The notes beneath the pieces were generated by a model that did not search any database, had not been told where the DNA came from, and saw nothing but the letters and a program-made list of their open reading frames with translations. Below, in pieces: positions 16,796 through 26,362 of a stretch of DNA of 64,000 nucleotides; within the stretch, counting starts at the first letter, position 1, and every line of letters begins with the position of its first letter. Source of the stretch: Microbacterium neungamense. Lineage in GTDB: Bacteria; Actinomycetota; Actinomycetes; Actinomycetales; Microbacteriaceae. The DNA is taken from positions 1,984,001 through 2,048,000 of the forward strand of contig NZ_CP069717.1 in NCBI RefSeq assembly GCF_024971095.1, given 5' to 3'. The position numbers and the translations under genes are program-made.

Positions 16796-17891
16796 TGCCG
16801 GGGGCGGCCTCCGGGCGGCGGGAGAGCCTGGTGAGGCGGGGGACGTCGGCGGTGGCCCCGGCATCCGCGGGCACGATCACCTGCTGCGCGGCGGCGATGT
16901 CCACGCCGTCGCTGCGGACGACGAGGTCGCCCTCGGGGGCGCGCCGCGACAGGATCGCGAGCGCGATCGGGCCGTCCTCGTGGTGCCGCGCGGCCGAGGT
17001 GATCCGGCCGACCTCGGCGTCGCCGGCCAGCACGGGGTCGCCGGGCGACGGCAGCACCGCGTCGCTGCCGTCCAGGTGCAGGGCGGCGAGCCGGCGCGGC
17101 GGATGCCCGAGGTTGTGCACCTTCGCGACCGTCTCCTGCCCGCGGTAGCAGCCCTTGTTCAGGTGCACCGCGCTGCGGATCCAGTCGGTCTCGTGCGGCA
17201 GGGACTTCTCGTCGACCTCGGTCGCCCAGCGCGGCCGCCACGCGGCGATGCGCAGCGCCTCCGCGGCGAGCGCCCCCGCGAACGGCACCGCGGACGGCCC
17301 CGTGAGCTCGGCATCCTCCGCGACCACGGCGACGCACCATGCGAACCCGGCGGACGGATGCCCGGCCGCCTGCGCGTACTGGTGCCCGCCGGGCTGGACC
17401 TGCGGCCACGGGTCGCGCCAGACGAGCGGCACCCCGTTCGGGGCGTACGCCGGCACCGCCGCCTCGGCCTCCCCGCCGGCGTGGAAGCCGACCAGCGCGA
17501 GCTCCGGACGCGGCGTGACGGTCACCCGCGACCGGAACACCATCCGCTGCAGCCAGGCGGCCAGTCCGTCCGCGTCCCCGGCATCCGCGATCAGCCACGT
17601 GGACACCCCGTCGTCGATGATGCCGGCGGCGTGCTCGATGTGGCCGTGCGGGTCGAGCACCAGCAGCTCCGTGCTCTCCCCCGGTCGCAGCCCGGCGACG
17701 GCCTGGGACGTGATGGAGTCCAGCCAGGTCAGCCGGTCCTCGCCGGCGACCTCGATCAGCCGGCGATCGCCGAGCGGCACCACGGCCGCACCGGCCGCCA
17801 GCCGGCGCTGCTCCGTCATCGGGTCGCCGAAGTGCGCGATGGTCTCGCCGTCTCGGACGGCCCCGGGGATGCTGCCGAGGTCCACGGTCAC
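16779..17891 (-). CDS. ygfZ: Folate-binding YgfZ/GcvT-like protein
   Basis: 370 aa from GTG 17891, overlapping the preceding gene by GTGA. The family signature LNKGCYRGQETVAKVHN, with its conserved cysteine, is present, as is the barrel-type domain with LTWLDSITSQAV and LLVLDPHGHIEHA. YgfZ binds tetrahydrofolate and supports iron-sulfur enzyme maturation. The last residues (SPSGL) and the stop are encoded by a 17-bp tandem-repeat unit, so the C-terminal end seems recently formed. Confidence 0.92.
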   Translation of the reverse strand: MTVDLGSIPGAVRDGETIAHFGDPMTEQRRLAAGAAVVPLGDRRLIEVAGEDRLTWLDSITSQAVAGLRPGESTELLVLDPHGHIEHAAGIIDDGVSTWLIADAGDADGLAAWLQRMVFRSRVTVTPRPELALVGFHAGGEAEAAVPAYAPNGVPLVWRDPWPQVQPGGHQYAQAAGHPSAGFAWCVAVVAEDAELTGPSAVPFAGALAAEALRIAAWRPRWATEVDEKSLPHETDWIRSAVHLNKGCYRGQETVAKVHNLGHPPRRLAALHLDGSDAVLPSPGDPVLAGDAEVGRITSAARHHEDGPIALAILSRRAPEGDLVVRSDGVDIAAAQQVIVPADAGATADVPRLTRLSRRPEAAPGSPSGL

Positions 17892-18490
17892 ACCTTCGCC
17901 AGCCGGGCCGAGGCGTGCGAGGCGAGCGGGGATCCCTCGGCGGCGATGTCCCACGCCCACAGCAGGTGCCCGTCGACGAGACCGTACATGCGCGAGGCGG
18001 CGGTGTACGCCTTCGCCCCGGCGGTGCGCACCACGGCATCCGTGGCGATGTCGATGCGGGGACCGGCGATCCGCCCCAGGTACAGCTCGAGGGTGCCGTC
18101 CGAGTGCGCGAGCGACACCTCGATCGGGAAGCCGTCGGAGGTGCGCAGCTCCTCGACGTCCTCCGCGGTGCGCGCGGCGGACCTCTCGCTCGGCGGCAGC
18201 AGCGCCGGGCCCGGATCCGCCGCGGTCTGCCGGCGCGACACCCGCCAGAAGCCGGTCTCGGCCAGCAGCGGCACCGGCGGCTCGTCGCCCGTGGCGCCCA
18301 GGAACGAGGCCGTCGCGGCGTAGTTCAGGAACGGACCGCCGTCGTGGCTGAAGCTGACGCGGTGCGTGAACTCGCCCTGATGGTGATGGTCACCGGCGGT
18401 GTAGTCGATCACGCCGGTGCCCTCCCACACGCCCAGCAGCCACGACAGCGGGACGATGTCGGCGGGCAGGTCGGTCGGCAGATCGCGCAC
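17888..18490 (-). CDS. Nitrobindin-like heme-binding protein (FABP/THAP4 C-terminal family)
   Basis: 200-aa beta-barrel protein. The family signature near the start reads LLGVWEGTGVIDY (GxWxGxG-like), and the C-terminal heme-side strands read YGLVDGHLLWAWDIAAEG. Homologues bind ferric heme and isomerise peroxynitrite. Start GTG 18490. It lies 12 nt after the small membrane peptide and overlaps ygfZ, so the three form one transcript. Confidence 0.88.
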   Translation of the reverse strand: MRDLPTDLPADIVPLSWLLGVWEGTGVIDYTAGDHHHQGEFTHRVSFSHDGGPFLNYAATASFLGATGDEPPVPLLAETGFWRVSRRQTAADPGPALLPPSERSAARTAEDVEELRTSDGFPIEVSLAHSDGTLELYLGRIAGPRIDIATDAVVRTAGAKAYTAASRMYGLVDGHLLWAWDIAAEGSPLASHASARLAKV

Positions 18491-18502
18491 GACGTCCTCG
18501 GA

Positions 18503-18616
18503 TCAGCGCTGGCCGCGGAACAGGTTCAGCAGCACGACGCCGGAGACGAAGGCGATCGCGAGGCTCGCCAGGCCGAGGAGGCCGAGGAAGAAGATTTCGA
18601 GCGCGACGAGGTCCAT
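18503..18616 (-). CDS. 37-residue hydrophobic membrane peptide
   Basis: A short reading frame of 37 codons: acidic start MDLVALE, then a 26-residue hydrophobic stretch rich in Leu/Ile/Phe/Gly, ending basic NLFRGQR. A -10-like TAGAGT sits 6 nt before the ATG, and the gene ends 12 nt before the nitrobindin start. Together these make a real small gene likely. It has the topology of a single-pass small membrane protein. I recognise no family. Confidence 0.55.
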   Translation of the reverse strand: MDLVALEIFFLGLLGLASLAIAFVSGVVLLNLFRGQR

Positions 18617-18622
18617 GCCTCC

Positions 18623-18628
18623 ACTCTA
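18623..18628 (-). promoter_or_regulatory. -10 element of the small peptide-nitrobindin-ygfZ operon
   Basis: TAGAGT on the minus strand, then GGAGGC, then ATG: the leaderless arrangement also seen at senX3. Confidence 0.45.
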
Positions 18629-18684
18629 GTCACTCGCCGCCACGCGCGGGCCGCGGATGCCGGGCGCGACGGGGCGCCGGATGC

Positions 18685-18975
18685 TCAGGCGCCGCCCAGC
18701 GCGGCCAGGGCGAAGCCGATCGAGACGATGCCCATCAGCGCCAGGGCGCCCATCACGCTGCCCGCAGTGCGCACGATGAAGCCCTGCACCCGCCCGTAGG
18801 CGAGCTGCACCGCGAAGGACAGCAGGATGATCGCGCCGAACGCGATGAGCACCCACCGCACCCGCTCGGCCTCGGGCACGAGGAACCCGAGGAGGATCGC
18901 GGTGACGAACGACACGATCCACACGGCGACGACGCCGTGGAACGCGTTGCGCGGGGCGAGGGCCGGTTCGGACAT
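18685..18975 (-). CDS. Small three-helix membrane protein
   Basis: 96 aa from ATG 18975 (GGGGG upstream). Three hydrophobic segments (about 14-35, 40-61 and 70-95) are separated by EAERVRW and GRVQGFIVR. No family recognised. It is divergent from the GlnR-type regulator with only a 40-bp gap, so the promoters overlap. Confidence 0.6.
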   Translation of the reverse strand: MSEPALAPRNAFHGVVAVWIVSFVTAILLGFLVPEAERVRWVLIAFGAIILLSFAVQLAYGRVQGFIVRTAGSVMGALALMGIVSIGFALAALGGA

Positions 18976-19003
18976 GCCCCCATTGTCACCCATGCACTGC
19001 CCC

Positions 19004-19009
19004 TAGCAT
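19004..19009 (+). promoter_or_regulatory. -10 element of the GlnR-type regulator gene (leaderless type)
   Basis: TAGCAT followed by six bases and GTG 19016. TTGTCA at 18983-18988 could serve as -35 with a short 15-bp spacer. Confidence 0.5.
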
Positions 19010-19015
19010 GGTGGC

Positions 19016-19687
19016 GTGGCCCAGCTGCTGGTTCTCTCCGCCGACGCGGACGGCGTCCTGCCCGCGCTCGAGCTGCTCTCGCACGGGGTGCGGCAGCATC
19101 CCGCGGATGCCGCGCGCCTGGCCTCCGCGCCCGACGCCGACGTGATCGTGGTGGACGGGCGCACCCAGCTCGCGCAGGCGAAGTCGCTGTGCCGGCTGCT
19201 GGAGACCGCCGGCAACGACACCCCGGTGCTGCTGGTGGTGGGCGAGGGCGGGATGAGCGCGGTCGCGGCCGAGTGGGGATTCGACGACGTCATCCTGAGC
19301 ACCGCGGGTCCGGCGGAGACGGATGCCCGCATCCGCCTGCTCCTGGCCAGGGCGGAGGCCTCCGAGCCCACCGGCGTGCACGTCTCGGGGATCACCATCG
19401 ACGAGCAGTCGTACTCCGCCAAGCTGCACGGCAAGCCGCTGGACCTCACCTACAAGGAGTTCCAGCTGCTGCACTTCCTCGCCACGCATCCGTCCCGCGT
19501 GTTCACGCGCGAGCAGCTGCTCAGCGACGTGTGGGGCTACGACTACTTCGGCGGCACCCGCACCGTGGACGTGCACGTGCGGCGGCTGCGCGCGAAGCTC
19601 GGCGAGGCGGAGCACGTCATCGGGACGGTCCGCAACGTCGGCTACCGTTTCAACCTCTTCGACGACGACCACCCGCGCGCGGAATAG
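19016..19687 (+). CDS. Orphan OmpR-family regulator (GlnR/MtrA-like winged helix)
   Basis: 223 aa. The N-terminal receiver-like domain (1-110) has [10 protein letters not shown] where a phospho-Asp would lie, but the acidic pair at the start is reduced (LVLSADADG), as in atypical GlnR receivers. The C-terminal winged helix (about 125-220) has [18 protein letters not shown] and [15 protein letters not shown]. No partner kinase is adjacent. It resembles actinobacterial GlnR (nitrogen) regulators, but its target cannot be told here. Start GTG 19016 is set by the promoter spacing. Confidence 0.82.
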   Translation: MAQLLVLSADADGVLPALELLSHGVRQHPADAARLASAPDADVIVVDGRTQLAQAKSLCRLLETAGNDTPVLLVVGEGGMSAVAAEWGFDDVILSTAGPAETDARIRLLLARAEASEPTGVHVSGITIDEQSYSAKLHGKPLDLTYKEFQLLHFLATHPSRVFTREQLLSDVWGYDYFGGTRTVDVHVRRLRAKLGEAEHVIGTVRNVGYRFNLFDDDHPRAE

Positions 19688-19708
19688 TTCACACGGGCGT
19701 CACCGCGC
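19687..19708 (+). promoter_or_regulatory. PHO-box-like direct repeat before ppk1
   Basis: Two adjacent 11-bp units, GTTCACACGGG (19687-19697) and CGTCACCGCGC (19698-19708), fit the G(G/T)TCAC direct-repeat pattern of actinobacterial PHO boxes, 18 bp before the ppk1 start. ppk is a known Pho-regulon member in streptomycetes. Confidence 0.5.
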
Positions 19709-19726
19709 GGTGCAAGGATGTACCCC

Positions 19727-21892
19727 ATGATGGAACCGGCACTGGCAGATGCAGGGCTCGGCGACGCCGAGGACGACGACTTCGACGCGGTCGAAGCCCC
19801 GGACGTGCTGCTCCCGGACCACCGCTACCTCGACCGCGAGCTGAGCTGGCTCGCGTTCAACCAGCGGGTGCTGGAGCTCGCCGAGGACCCGTCGCTGCCG
19901 GAGCTGGAGCGCGCGAACTTCCTCGCCATCTTCGCCAGCAACCTCGACGAGTTCTTCATGGTGCGCGTCGCCGGCCTCAAGCGCCGCATCGTCACCGGGC
20001 TGGCGGTGCCCACGAACGTCGGACGCTCCCCCAGCGACGTGCTCGCCGACATCTCCCGCGAGGCGCACAAGCTGCAGCTGCGCCACGCGGACGTGTGGAC
20101 CGAGCAGGTGCGGCCCGCGCTGGCGGATGCCGGCATCGAGATCGCCGACTGGGAGGACCTCACCGACGCCGAGCGGTCCACGCTCAGCGACTACTTCCAG
20201 GCGCAGGTGTTCCCGGTGCTGATGCCGCTGGCCGTGGACCCCGCGCATCCGTTCCCGTACATCTCCGGGCTCTCGCTGAACCTCGCCATCCGCATCCGCA
20301 ACGCCCGCACCGGGCGGCAGGAGTTCGCCCGCCTGAAGGTGCCGCCCATGCTGCCGCGCTTCGTCGAGGTGCCCAGCGCCGGCGAGATCACCCGGTTCAT
20401 CCGGCTCGAGGAGCTCATCGCCAACCACCTCGACGACCTCTTCCCCGGCATGGAGGTGCTCGACCACCACGCGTTCCGGCTCACCCGCAACGAGGACGTG
20501 GAGATCGAGGAGGACGAGACCGAGAACCTCATCCAGGCCCTCGAGGCCGAGCTGCTCCGGCGCCGCTTCGGGCCGCCGATCCGGCTCGAGATCACCGACG
20601 ACATGGACGACGTCACCCTCGAGCTGCTGCTGAAGGAGCTCGACATCACCGACCAGGAGGTGTACCGGCTGCCGGGGCCGCTGGACCTGCGCGGCCTGTT
20701 CGACCTGGCCCGCGTCGACCGCCCGGACCTGCGCTACCCGCCGCACGTGCCGACCACGGCCCTCGCCTTCCAGCCCGGCGACAGCAACGAGCGCCCCGAC
20801 ATCTTCAAGGCGATCGGCAAGGCGGACGTGCTCGTGCACCACCCCTACGAGTCGTTCGCGACCAGCGTCCAGGCGTTCCTGGAGCAGGCCGCCCGCGACC
20901 CGCACGTGCTCGCCATCAAGCAGACCCTGTACCGCACCTCGGGCGACAGCCCGGTCGTGCAGGCTCTCATCGACGCCGCCGAGGCGGGCAAGCAGGTGCT
21001 CGCCCTGGTCGAGGTGAAGGCCCGCTTCGACGAGGCCAACAACATCGTGTGGGCCCGCAAGCTGGAGAAGGCCGGCGTGCACGTGGTCTACGGACTGGTC
21101 GGGCTGAAGACGCACTGCAAGCTCGCGCTCGTCATCCGCGAGGAGGACGGCGTGCTGCGGCACTACTCGCACGTCGGCACCGGCAACTACAACCCGAAGA
21201 CCAGCCGCATCTACGAGGACTTCGGCCTGTTCACCGCCGACCCGCAGGTGGGCAAGGACCTCACCCGCCTGTTCAACGAGCTCAGCGGCTACGCGATCGA
21301 GAAGAAGTTCAAGCGCCTGCTGGTCGCTCCGCTGCACCTGCGCAAGGGCCTGCTGCGGCACATCGACAACGAGCGCAAGAACGCCGAGGCCGGCCGGCCC
21401 GCGCACATCCGGATCAAGGTCAACTCGATGGTCGACGAGCAGATCATCGACGCGCTGTACCGCGCCAGCCAGGCCGGCGTCCGGGTGGACGTGTGGGTGC
21501 GCGGCATCTGCAGCCTGCGCGTGGACCTGCCCGGCATCAGCGACAACATCACGGTGCGCAGCATCCTCGGCCGCTACCTGGAGCACTCCCGGATCTTCGC
21601 CTTCCACAACGACGGCGACCCCCAGGTGTTCATCGGCAGCGCCGACATGATGCACCGCAACCTCGACCGGCGGGTGGAGGCGCTGGTGCGGGTGGGCGAC
21701 CCGGCGCACGTGCACGAGCTGGTGTCGCTGTTCGACGCCGCGATGGACGACGGCATCGCCTCCTGGCACCTCGGCGCCGGCGGCGTGTGGACCCGACACG
21801 CCGAGGATGCCGCCGGCGAGCCGCTCGCGGATCTGCAGGATCGGACCATGTCCGAGATCCAGCGTCGCCGTCGCAAGCGAACGGCCCGATGA
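19727..21892 (+). CDS. ppk1: Polyphosphate kinase 1
   Basis: 721 aa. Makes polyphosphate from ATP at the membrane. The four-domain PPK1 layout is complete. The catalytic histidine is H463 in [11 protein letters not shown], and a second conserved histidine lies in [14 protein letters not shown] (479-492). ATG 19727 is preferred since AAGGA at 19714-19718 is 8 nt upstream; ATG 19718 would overlap it. A PHO-box-like site precedes the gene, and it overlaps mutT1 by ATGA, the ppk1-mutT1 pairing known from mycobacteria. Confidence 0.96.
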   Translation: MMEPALADAGLGDAEDDDFDAVEAPDVLLPDHRYLDRELSWLAFNQRVLELAEDPSLPELERANFLAIFASNLDEFFMVRVAGLKRRIVTGLAVPTNVGRSPSDVLADISREAHKLQLRHADVWTEQVRPALADAGIEIADWEDLTDAERSTLSDYFQAQVFPVLMPLAVDPAHPFPYISGLSLNLAIRIRNARTGRQEFARLKVPPMLPRFVEVPSAGEITRFIRLEELIANHLDDLFPGMEVLDHHAFRLTRNEDVEIEEDETENLIQALEAELLRRRFGPPIRLEITDDMDDVTLELLLKELDITDQEVYRLPGPLDLRGLFDLARVDRPDLRYPPHVPTTALAFQPGDSNERPDIFKAIGKADVLVHHPYESFATSVQAFLEQAARDPHVLAIKQTLYRTSGDSPVVQALIDAAEAGKQVLALVEVKARFDEANNIVWARKLEKAGVHVVYGLVGLKTHCKLALVIREEDGVLRHYSHVGTGNYNPKTSRIYEDFGLFTADPQVGKDLTRLFNELSGYAIEKKFKRLLVAPLHLRKGLLRHIDNERKNAEAGRPAHIRIKVNSMVDEQIIDALYRASQAGVRVDVWVRGICSLRVDLPGISDNITVRSILGRYLEHSRIFAFHNDGDPQVFIGSADMMHRNLDRRVEALVRVGDPAHVHELVSLFDAAMDDGIASWHLGAGGVWTRHAEDAAGEPLADLQDRTMSEIQRRRRKRTAR

Positions 21893-22827
21893 CCGACACG
21901 GCCGTGTACGCGGCGGGCGCCGTGGTGTGGCGCCTGGTCGAGGGCAAGCTGAGGGTCCTGCTCATCCACCGCACCAAGTACCGCGACGTGACGCTGCCCA
22001 AGGGCAAGGTCGACCCGGGCGAGACGCTCGCCGAGACGGCGGTGCGCGAGGTGCGCGAGGAGACCGGCATCCGCGTCAGCCTCGGCGTGCCGGTCGGGGT
22101 CAGCCGCTACCACCTGCGCCCCCGGCGGCAGAAGGTGGTGCACTACTGGGCCGCGGAGGCCACCGAGGAGGCGATCCGCGCCTCCAGCTTCGTGCCGAAC
22201 GGCGAGATCTCCGGGATCGAGTGGGTGAGCCTGAAGAAGGCGCGGGCGCGTCTGAGCTACCCGGTGGACGTGGAGATCCTCGAGGCGTTCGCGCACCTCG
22301 TCGACGACGGCGTGCTGCACACCTTCCCGGTGATCGCGCTGCGGCACGCGAAGGCCCTGCCGCGCTCGGAATGGGACGGGCCGGATGCCGAGCGCCCGCT
22401 CACCGAGCGCGGGATGCGCCAGGCGAAGGCGATCGTCGGGCCGCTGCGCGCGTTCGGCGTGCGCCGCATCGTCACCAGCGACGCCGTGCGCTGCGTGCAG
22501 AGCGTCGCGCCGCTGGCCAAGAAGATCGGCCGCACGCCGGTGCGGACCGCGAAGATCAGCCAGGACGCGTGGGAGGCCGGCACCGCCGACATCCGCTCCG
22601 TGATCGGCAAGCGGGTGCGTGCGCGCAAGCCCGCCGTGGTGTGCAGCCACGGGCCGGTGCTGCCGGCGATCATGTCCGAGATCGCCCTGGCCACCGGGAC
22701 GCTGCAGGGGTCGTACGTGGGCAGCGCGAGCGCCCTGGACGTCGCGGCCTTCTCGGTCGTGCACCTGTCGCTGACGAATCCGGGATCCGGCATCATCTCG
22801 ATCGAGACGCACGAGCCGCGGGTCTGA
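21889..22827 (+). CDS. mutT1: MutT1-type NUDIX + histidine-phosphatase protein
   Basis: 312 aa in two domains. The N-terminal NUDIX hydrolase (1-135) has the box [17 protein letters not shown] followed by REETGI. The C-terminal histidine-phosphatase-like domain (about 150-300) has ALRHAKA and CSHGPVLP as its two active-site histidines. Mycobacterial MutT1 cleans 8-oxo-dGTP/GTP and hydrolyses Ap4A. The gene is coupled to ppk1 by a 4-nt overlap. Confidence 0.92.
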   Translation: MTDTAVYAAGAVVWRLVEGKLRVLLIHRTKYRDVTLPKGKVDPGETLAETAVREVREETGIRVSLGVPVGVSRYHLRPRRQKVVHYWAAEATEEAIRASSFVPNGEISGIEWVSLKKARARLSYPVDVEILEAFAHLVDDGVLHTFPVIALRHAKALPRSEWDGPDAERPLTERGMRQAKAIVGPLRAFGVRRIVTSDAVRCVQSVAPLAKKIGRTPVRTAKISQDAWEAGTADIRSVIGKRVRARKPAVVCSHGPVLPAIMSEIALATGTLQGSYVGSASALDVAAFSVVHLSLTNPGSGIISIETHEPRV

Positions 22828-22906
22828 GCGCGAAGCGGGGCGCCCACGCACCGTGGGTCTGGGCTCGAACGGCCGGTCCGCGGGCGACGTTCCCCGTCCC
22901 CGAGCC

Positions 22907-22961
22907 GTTCACCTGCTGTTCACCTGCGTGGGTGAGTCTCGTTAACCGTCCCTCCTAACGT
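22907..22961 (+). promoter_or_regulatory. pstS promoter with PHO box
   Basis: Two perfect consecutive 11-bp units, GTTCACCTGCT (22907-22917) and GTTCACCTGCG (22918-22928), match the actinobacterial PHO-box direct repeat. A related GTTAACC follows at 22941, and a -10-like TAACGT lies at 22956-22961. The spacing places the repeats around -35, as expected for activation by RegX3/PhoP. Confidence 0.75.
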
Positions 22962-23014
22962 CACTGTGTGCCCTGCACCGGGCCTCTACCCATCCACGAT
23001 CGAACGGATCCACA

Positions 23015-24118
23015 GTGAAGATCACCCGAATCGCTCGAATCGGCGCCATCGGCGCCGTCGCCGCCCTCGCCCTCGCCGGCTGCGCCGCGAACGAGGGCAC
23101 CGCGCCGGAGGGCTCCGAGGCTCCGGCCGCCTCGAACCTCGAGGGCACGCTCAAGGCCACCGGCGCATCGTCGCAGGGTTCGGCGCAGGAGGCGTGGGTC
23201 GCCGCGTTCCAGACCGCCAACCCGAACGTCACCATCAACTACGAGCCGACCGGCTCGGGCACCGGCCGTGAGAACTTCCTCGCCGGCGCGAGCGACTTCA
23301 TCGGCTCCGACCGCGCGTTCAAGGACGACGAGGTCGCCGCGGGCGGCTTCGGCACCTGCGCCTCGGACGCGATCGTCGAGGTCCCGCTGTACATCTCCCC
23401 CGTCGCCGTCGCGTTCAACCTCGAGGGCATCGAGTCGCTGAACCTGGACGCGAAGACCATCGCGGGCATCTTCGCCGGCACCATCACGAAGTGGAACGAC
23501 CCGGCCATCGCCGCGCAGAACGACGGCGTCGAGCTGCCCGACCTGGCCATCTCGCCGGTGCACCGCTCCGACGACTCGGGCACCACCGAGACCTTCACCG
23601 GCTACCTCGCCGCGACCGCCCCCGACGTGTGGACCCACGAGCCCGACGGCGAGTGGCCGGTCCAGGGCGGCGAGGCCGCGCAGGGCACCTCCGGCGTGGT
23701 GCAGGCGATCAAGTCCGGCAACGGCGCGATCGGCTACGCCGACGCCTCGCAGACCGAGGGCCTGGGCCAGGTGCACGTCGAGGTGGCCGGCGAGTACGTC
23801 GAGTACTCCGCCGAGGCCGCCGCGGCGCTGGTGGAGAGCTCGCCGCTGGTCGAGGGCCGCGGCGCCGGCGACCTGGTCTTCGACGTCGACCCCGCCGCCG
23901 CCGAGAAGGGCTCCTACCCGATCGCCCTGGTCAGCTACCTGATCGCGTGCGAGGAGTACGAGGACAACAACACCGCCGCGCTGGTGAAGGCGTACTTCGA
24001 GTACATCGCCAGCGAGGAGGGCCAGCAGGCCGCCGCCGACAACGCCGGCAGCGCCCCGATCTCGGAGGGCCTCCGCGAGAAGGTCCTCGCCGCGATCGAC
24101 ACGATCAAGGTCGACTGA
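23015..24118 (+). CDS. pstS: Phosphate ABC transporter substrate-binding lipoprotein PstS
   Basis: 367 aa from GTG 23015. The lipoprotein signal ends at ALAGC (C23). The phosphate-binding motifs are present: TGASSQGSAQEAW, the GSGTGRENF loop, SDRAF, and HRSDDSGTTETFTGYL. It binds inorganic phosphate outside the membrane and delivers it to PstCA. A PHO box lies upstream and a hairpin downstream, which fits higher expression than pstCAB. Confidence 0.97.
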   Translation: MKITRIARIGAIGAVAALALAGCAANEGTAPEGSEAPAASNLEGTLKATGASSQGSAQEAWVAAFQTANPNVTINYEPTGSGTGRENFLAGASDFIGSDRAFKDDEVAAGGFGTCASDAIVEVPLYISPVAVAFNLEGIESLNLDAKTIAGIFAGTITKWNDPAIAAQNDGVELPDLAISPVHRSDDSGTTETFTGYLAATAPDVWTHEPDGEWPVQGGEAAQGTSGVVQAIKSGNGAIGYADASQTEGLGQVHVEVAGEYVEYSAEAAAALVESSPLVEGRGAGDLVFDVDPAAAEKGSYPIALVSYLIACEEYEDNNTAALVKAYFEYIASEEGQQAAADNAGSAPISEGLREKVLAAIDTIKVD

Positions 24119-24148
24119 CCGCCGCATGACGGTCCGCTGACGCCGGTG

Positions 24149-24174
24149 CCCTCGCGCTCCCCGGAGCGCGAGGG
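24149..24174 (+). terminator. Attenuating hairpin between pstS and pstC
   Basis: Perfect 12-bp stem CCCTCGCGCTCC / GGAGCGCGAGGG with a 2-nt loop, 30 bp after the pstS stop. It probably lets only part of the transcripts reach pstCAB. Confidence 0.65.
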
Positions 24175-24260
24175 CCCTGGGCCGTCAGGGAACGACCCGC
24201 CGGCATCCCGCATCCCCGCCCGACAGCCGGCATCCGCATCCCAGCCCGAAACAGGAGACC

Positions 24261-25253
24261 ATGAGCACGACGACCACGAAGGCGCCGCCCGCCTCGCCGG
24301 GCACGCCCGCCGCGCGACCGGCGCCTGCGCCGATCAAGGCCAAGCAGCGCCTGGGCGACCGGGTCTTCTCGGGCACGGCGCTGGGCGCCGGCATCATCAT
24401 CCTCATCGTCCTCGCGGCGGTCGCGACGTTCCTCGTCGTGCAGAGCCTGCCCGCGTTCGCGCCGGACACGAGCGACAACCACATCCTCCAGGGCGAGTCG
24501 TTCTGGGAGTACGTGGGCCCCCTCGCGTTCGGCACCGTGTGGGCGTCGTTCCTGGCGCTGCTGATCGCCACGCCGATCTCGATCGGCATCGCCCTGTTCA
24601 TCTCGCACTACGCGCCGCGCCGCCTGGCCGGCGTGCTCGGCTACATCATCGACCTGCTCGCCGCGGTCCCCTCGGTCGTCTTCGGCCTCTGGGGCGGCCT
24701 GGTGCTGGCCCCGCTGCTGCAGCCGGTGTACGCGTGGCTGAACGAGAACGCCGCCTGGGTGCCGATCTTCGGCGGCCAGGTCTCCTCGACCGGCCGCACG
24801 ATCATGACCGCCGCGCTCGTGCTCGCGGTCATGGTGATCCCGATCATGACCGCCATCTGCCGCGAGGTGTTCCTGCAGACCCCGAAGCTGCACGAGGAGG
24901 CCGCCCTCGCCCTCGGCGCCACCCGCTGGGAGATGGTCCGGATGGCGGTGCTGCCCTTCGCCCGCGGCGGCATGGTCTCGGCCGTGATGCTCGCCCTGGG
25001 CCGCGCCCTCGGCGAGACGATGGCGGTGACCATGGTGCTCTCCCCCTCGGCGGTGGTCAGCTTCCTGGTGCTCACCTCCACCAACCCGACGCCCATCCCG
25101 GCGAACATCGCCCTCGCCTTCCCGGAGGCGCACGACACCGGCGTGAACACGCTGATCGCCACCGGCCTGATCCTGTTCGTCGTCACCTTCGCGGTGAACG
25201 CCGTGGCGCGCTGGATCGTCGCGCGCCGGGCCGAGTTCTCGGGAGCGAACTGA
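24261..25253 (+). CDS. pstC: Phosphate ABC transporter permease PstC
   Basis: 330 aa with a Pro/Ala-rich cytoplasmic N-terminus (1-40) and six membrane helices. The EAA loop that docks PstB reads HEEAALALGATRWEMVRMAV. AAACAGGAG precedes the ATG. pstA begins 1 nt after its stop. Works with PstA as the membrane channel for phosphate. Confidence 0.96.
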   Translation: MSTTTTKAPPASPGTPAARPAPAPIKAKQRLGDRVFSGTALGAGIIILIVLAAVATFLVVQSLPAFAPDTSDNHILQGESFWEYVGPLAFGTVWASFLALLIATPISIGIALFISHYAPRRLAGVLGYIIDLLAAVPSVVFGLWGGLVLAPLLQPVYAWLNENAAWVPIFGGQVSSTGRTIMTAALVLAVMVIPIMTAICREVFLQTPKLHEEAALALGATRWEMVRMAVLPFARGGMVSAVMLALGRALGETMAVTMVLSPSAVVSFLVLTSTNPTPIPANIALAFPEAHDTGVNTLIATGLILFVVTFAVNAVARWIVARRAEFSGAN

Positions 25254-25254
25254 C

Positions 25255-26340
25255 ATGACCGTCCTCACCGCACCCGTCGTCTCCGGCGGCTCGCTCACCT
25301 CCGGCCGGCTCCCGCGCTGGGCGCCGTGGGCGCTGCTCGGGGCGTGCCTGGCCGTGTCCTTCGTCGTGTTCGGCGTCGCGTCCATCGGCGCCGACCTGGC
25401 CGACTTCAACATCGCCGGGGCCGTGATCGTCGGCGTCCTGCTGTACATGGTGCTCATCACGGTGCTCTCGTCGATCGTCGAGAGCCGCCGCAAGGCCGTC
25501 GACCGGCTGATGACGGCGCTCGTGGCGACCGCGTTCACGATCGCCCTGCTACCGCTGATCTCGCTGCTGTGGACGGTCGTCGCGAACGGCCTGCAGCGCT
25601 TCGACGCCGAGTTCTTCAGCTTCTCGATGCGCAACATCGTCGGCGACGGCGGCGGCATCGTGCACGCCATCTGGGGCACCGTCCTGGTCACCCTGACCGC
25701 CGCCGTGATCTCGGTCCCGATCGGGCTGATGACCTCCATCTACCTCGTCGAGTACGGCCGCGGCCGCATCGCGAAGGGCATCACCTTCCTGGTGGACGTG
25801 ATGACCGGCATCCCGTCGATCGTCGCCGGTCTGTTCATCTACTCGGTGTTCGCCCTCTTCGTCCGCCCCGGCATCTCGATGGGCTTCATGGGCGCGCTGG
25901 CCCTCGCCGTGCTGATGGTGCCGGTGGTGGTGCGCGGCAGCGAGGAGCTGCTGCGGATCGTGCCGAACGAGCTGCGCGAGGCCGCCTACGCGCTGGGCGT
26001 GCCGAAGTGGCTGACCATCCTCAAGGTCGTGCTGCCCACCTCGATGGCCGGCATCACCACCTCGGTCATGCTGGCCATCGCCCGCGTCATCGGCGAGACC
26101 GCGCCGCTGCTGCTGACCGCCGGATTCACCGCGAGCCTGAACACGAACATGTTCAACGGCCAGATGATGACCCTGCCGGTGTTCGCCTACAGCCAGTACA
26201 TGAACCAGGGCGCGCACGCGGATGCATCCGTCGCCCGCGCCTGGGCGTCCGCGCTCACCCTCATCCTCATCGTCATGCTGCTGAACCTGCTCGCGCGCCT
26301 GATCGCCAAGTGGTTCGCCCCGAAGACCAACGGCCGCTGA
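25255..26340 (+). CDS. pstA: Phosphate ABC transporter permease PstA
   Basis: 361 aa. There are three N-terminal hydrophobic segments (about 21-42, 53-75 and 86-105), two more than minimal PstA proteins. The conserved core follows: [30 protein letters not shown] and the EAA-like [20 protein letters not shown]. The spacing of 1 nt from pstC implies coupled translation. Confidence 0.95.
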   Translation: MTVLTAPVVSGGSLTSGRLPRWAPWALLGACLAVSFVVFGVASIGADLADFNIAGAVIVGVLLYMVLITVLSSIVESRRKAVDRLMTALVATAFTIALLPLISLLWTVVANGLQRFDAEFFSFSMRNIVGDGGGIVHAIWGTVLVTLTAAVISVPIGLMTSIYLVEYGRGRIAKGITFLVDVMTGIPSIVAGLFIYSVFALFVRPGISMGFMGALALAVLMVPVVVRGSEELLRIVPNELREAAYALGVPKWLTILKVVLPTSMAGITTSVMLAIARVIGETAPLLLTAGFTASLNTNMFNGQMMTLPVFAYSQYMNQGAHADASVARAWASALTLILIVMLLNLLARLIAKWFAPKTNGR

Positions 26341-26362
26341 GCCGCAACCCGAAGGAACCCCC

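Noticed and set aside
19700..21799. Very long minus-strand open frame opposite ppk1
   Set aside because: It is the GC-driven shadow of ppk1; the plus frame carries all PPK1 motifs.
18937..22827. Long plus-strand frame running from before the regulator through mutT1
   Set aside because: It is an out-of-frame read-through of two genes that only becomes real inside mutT1 from 21889.
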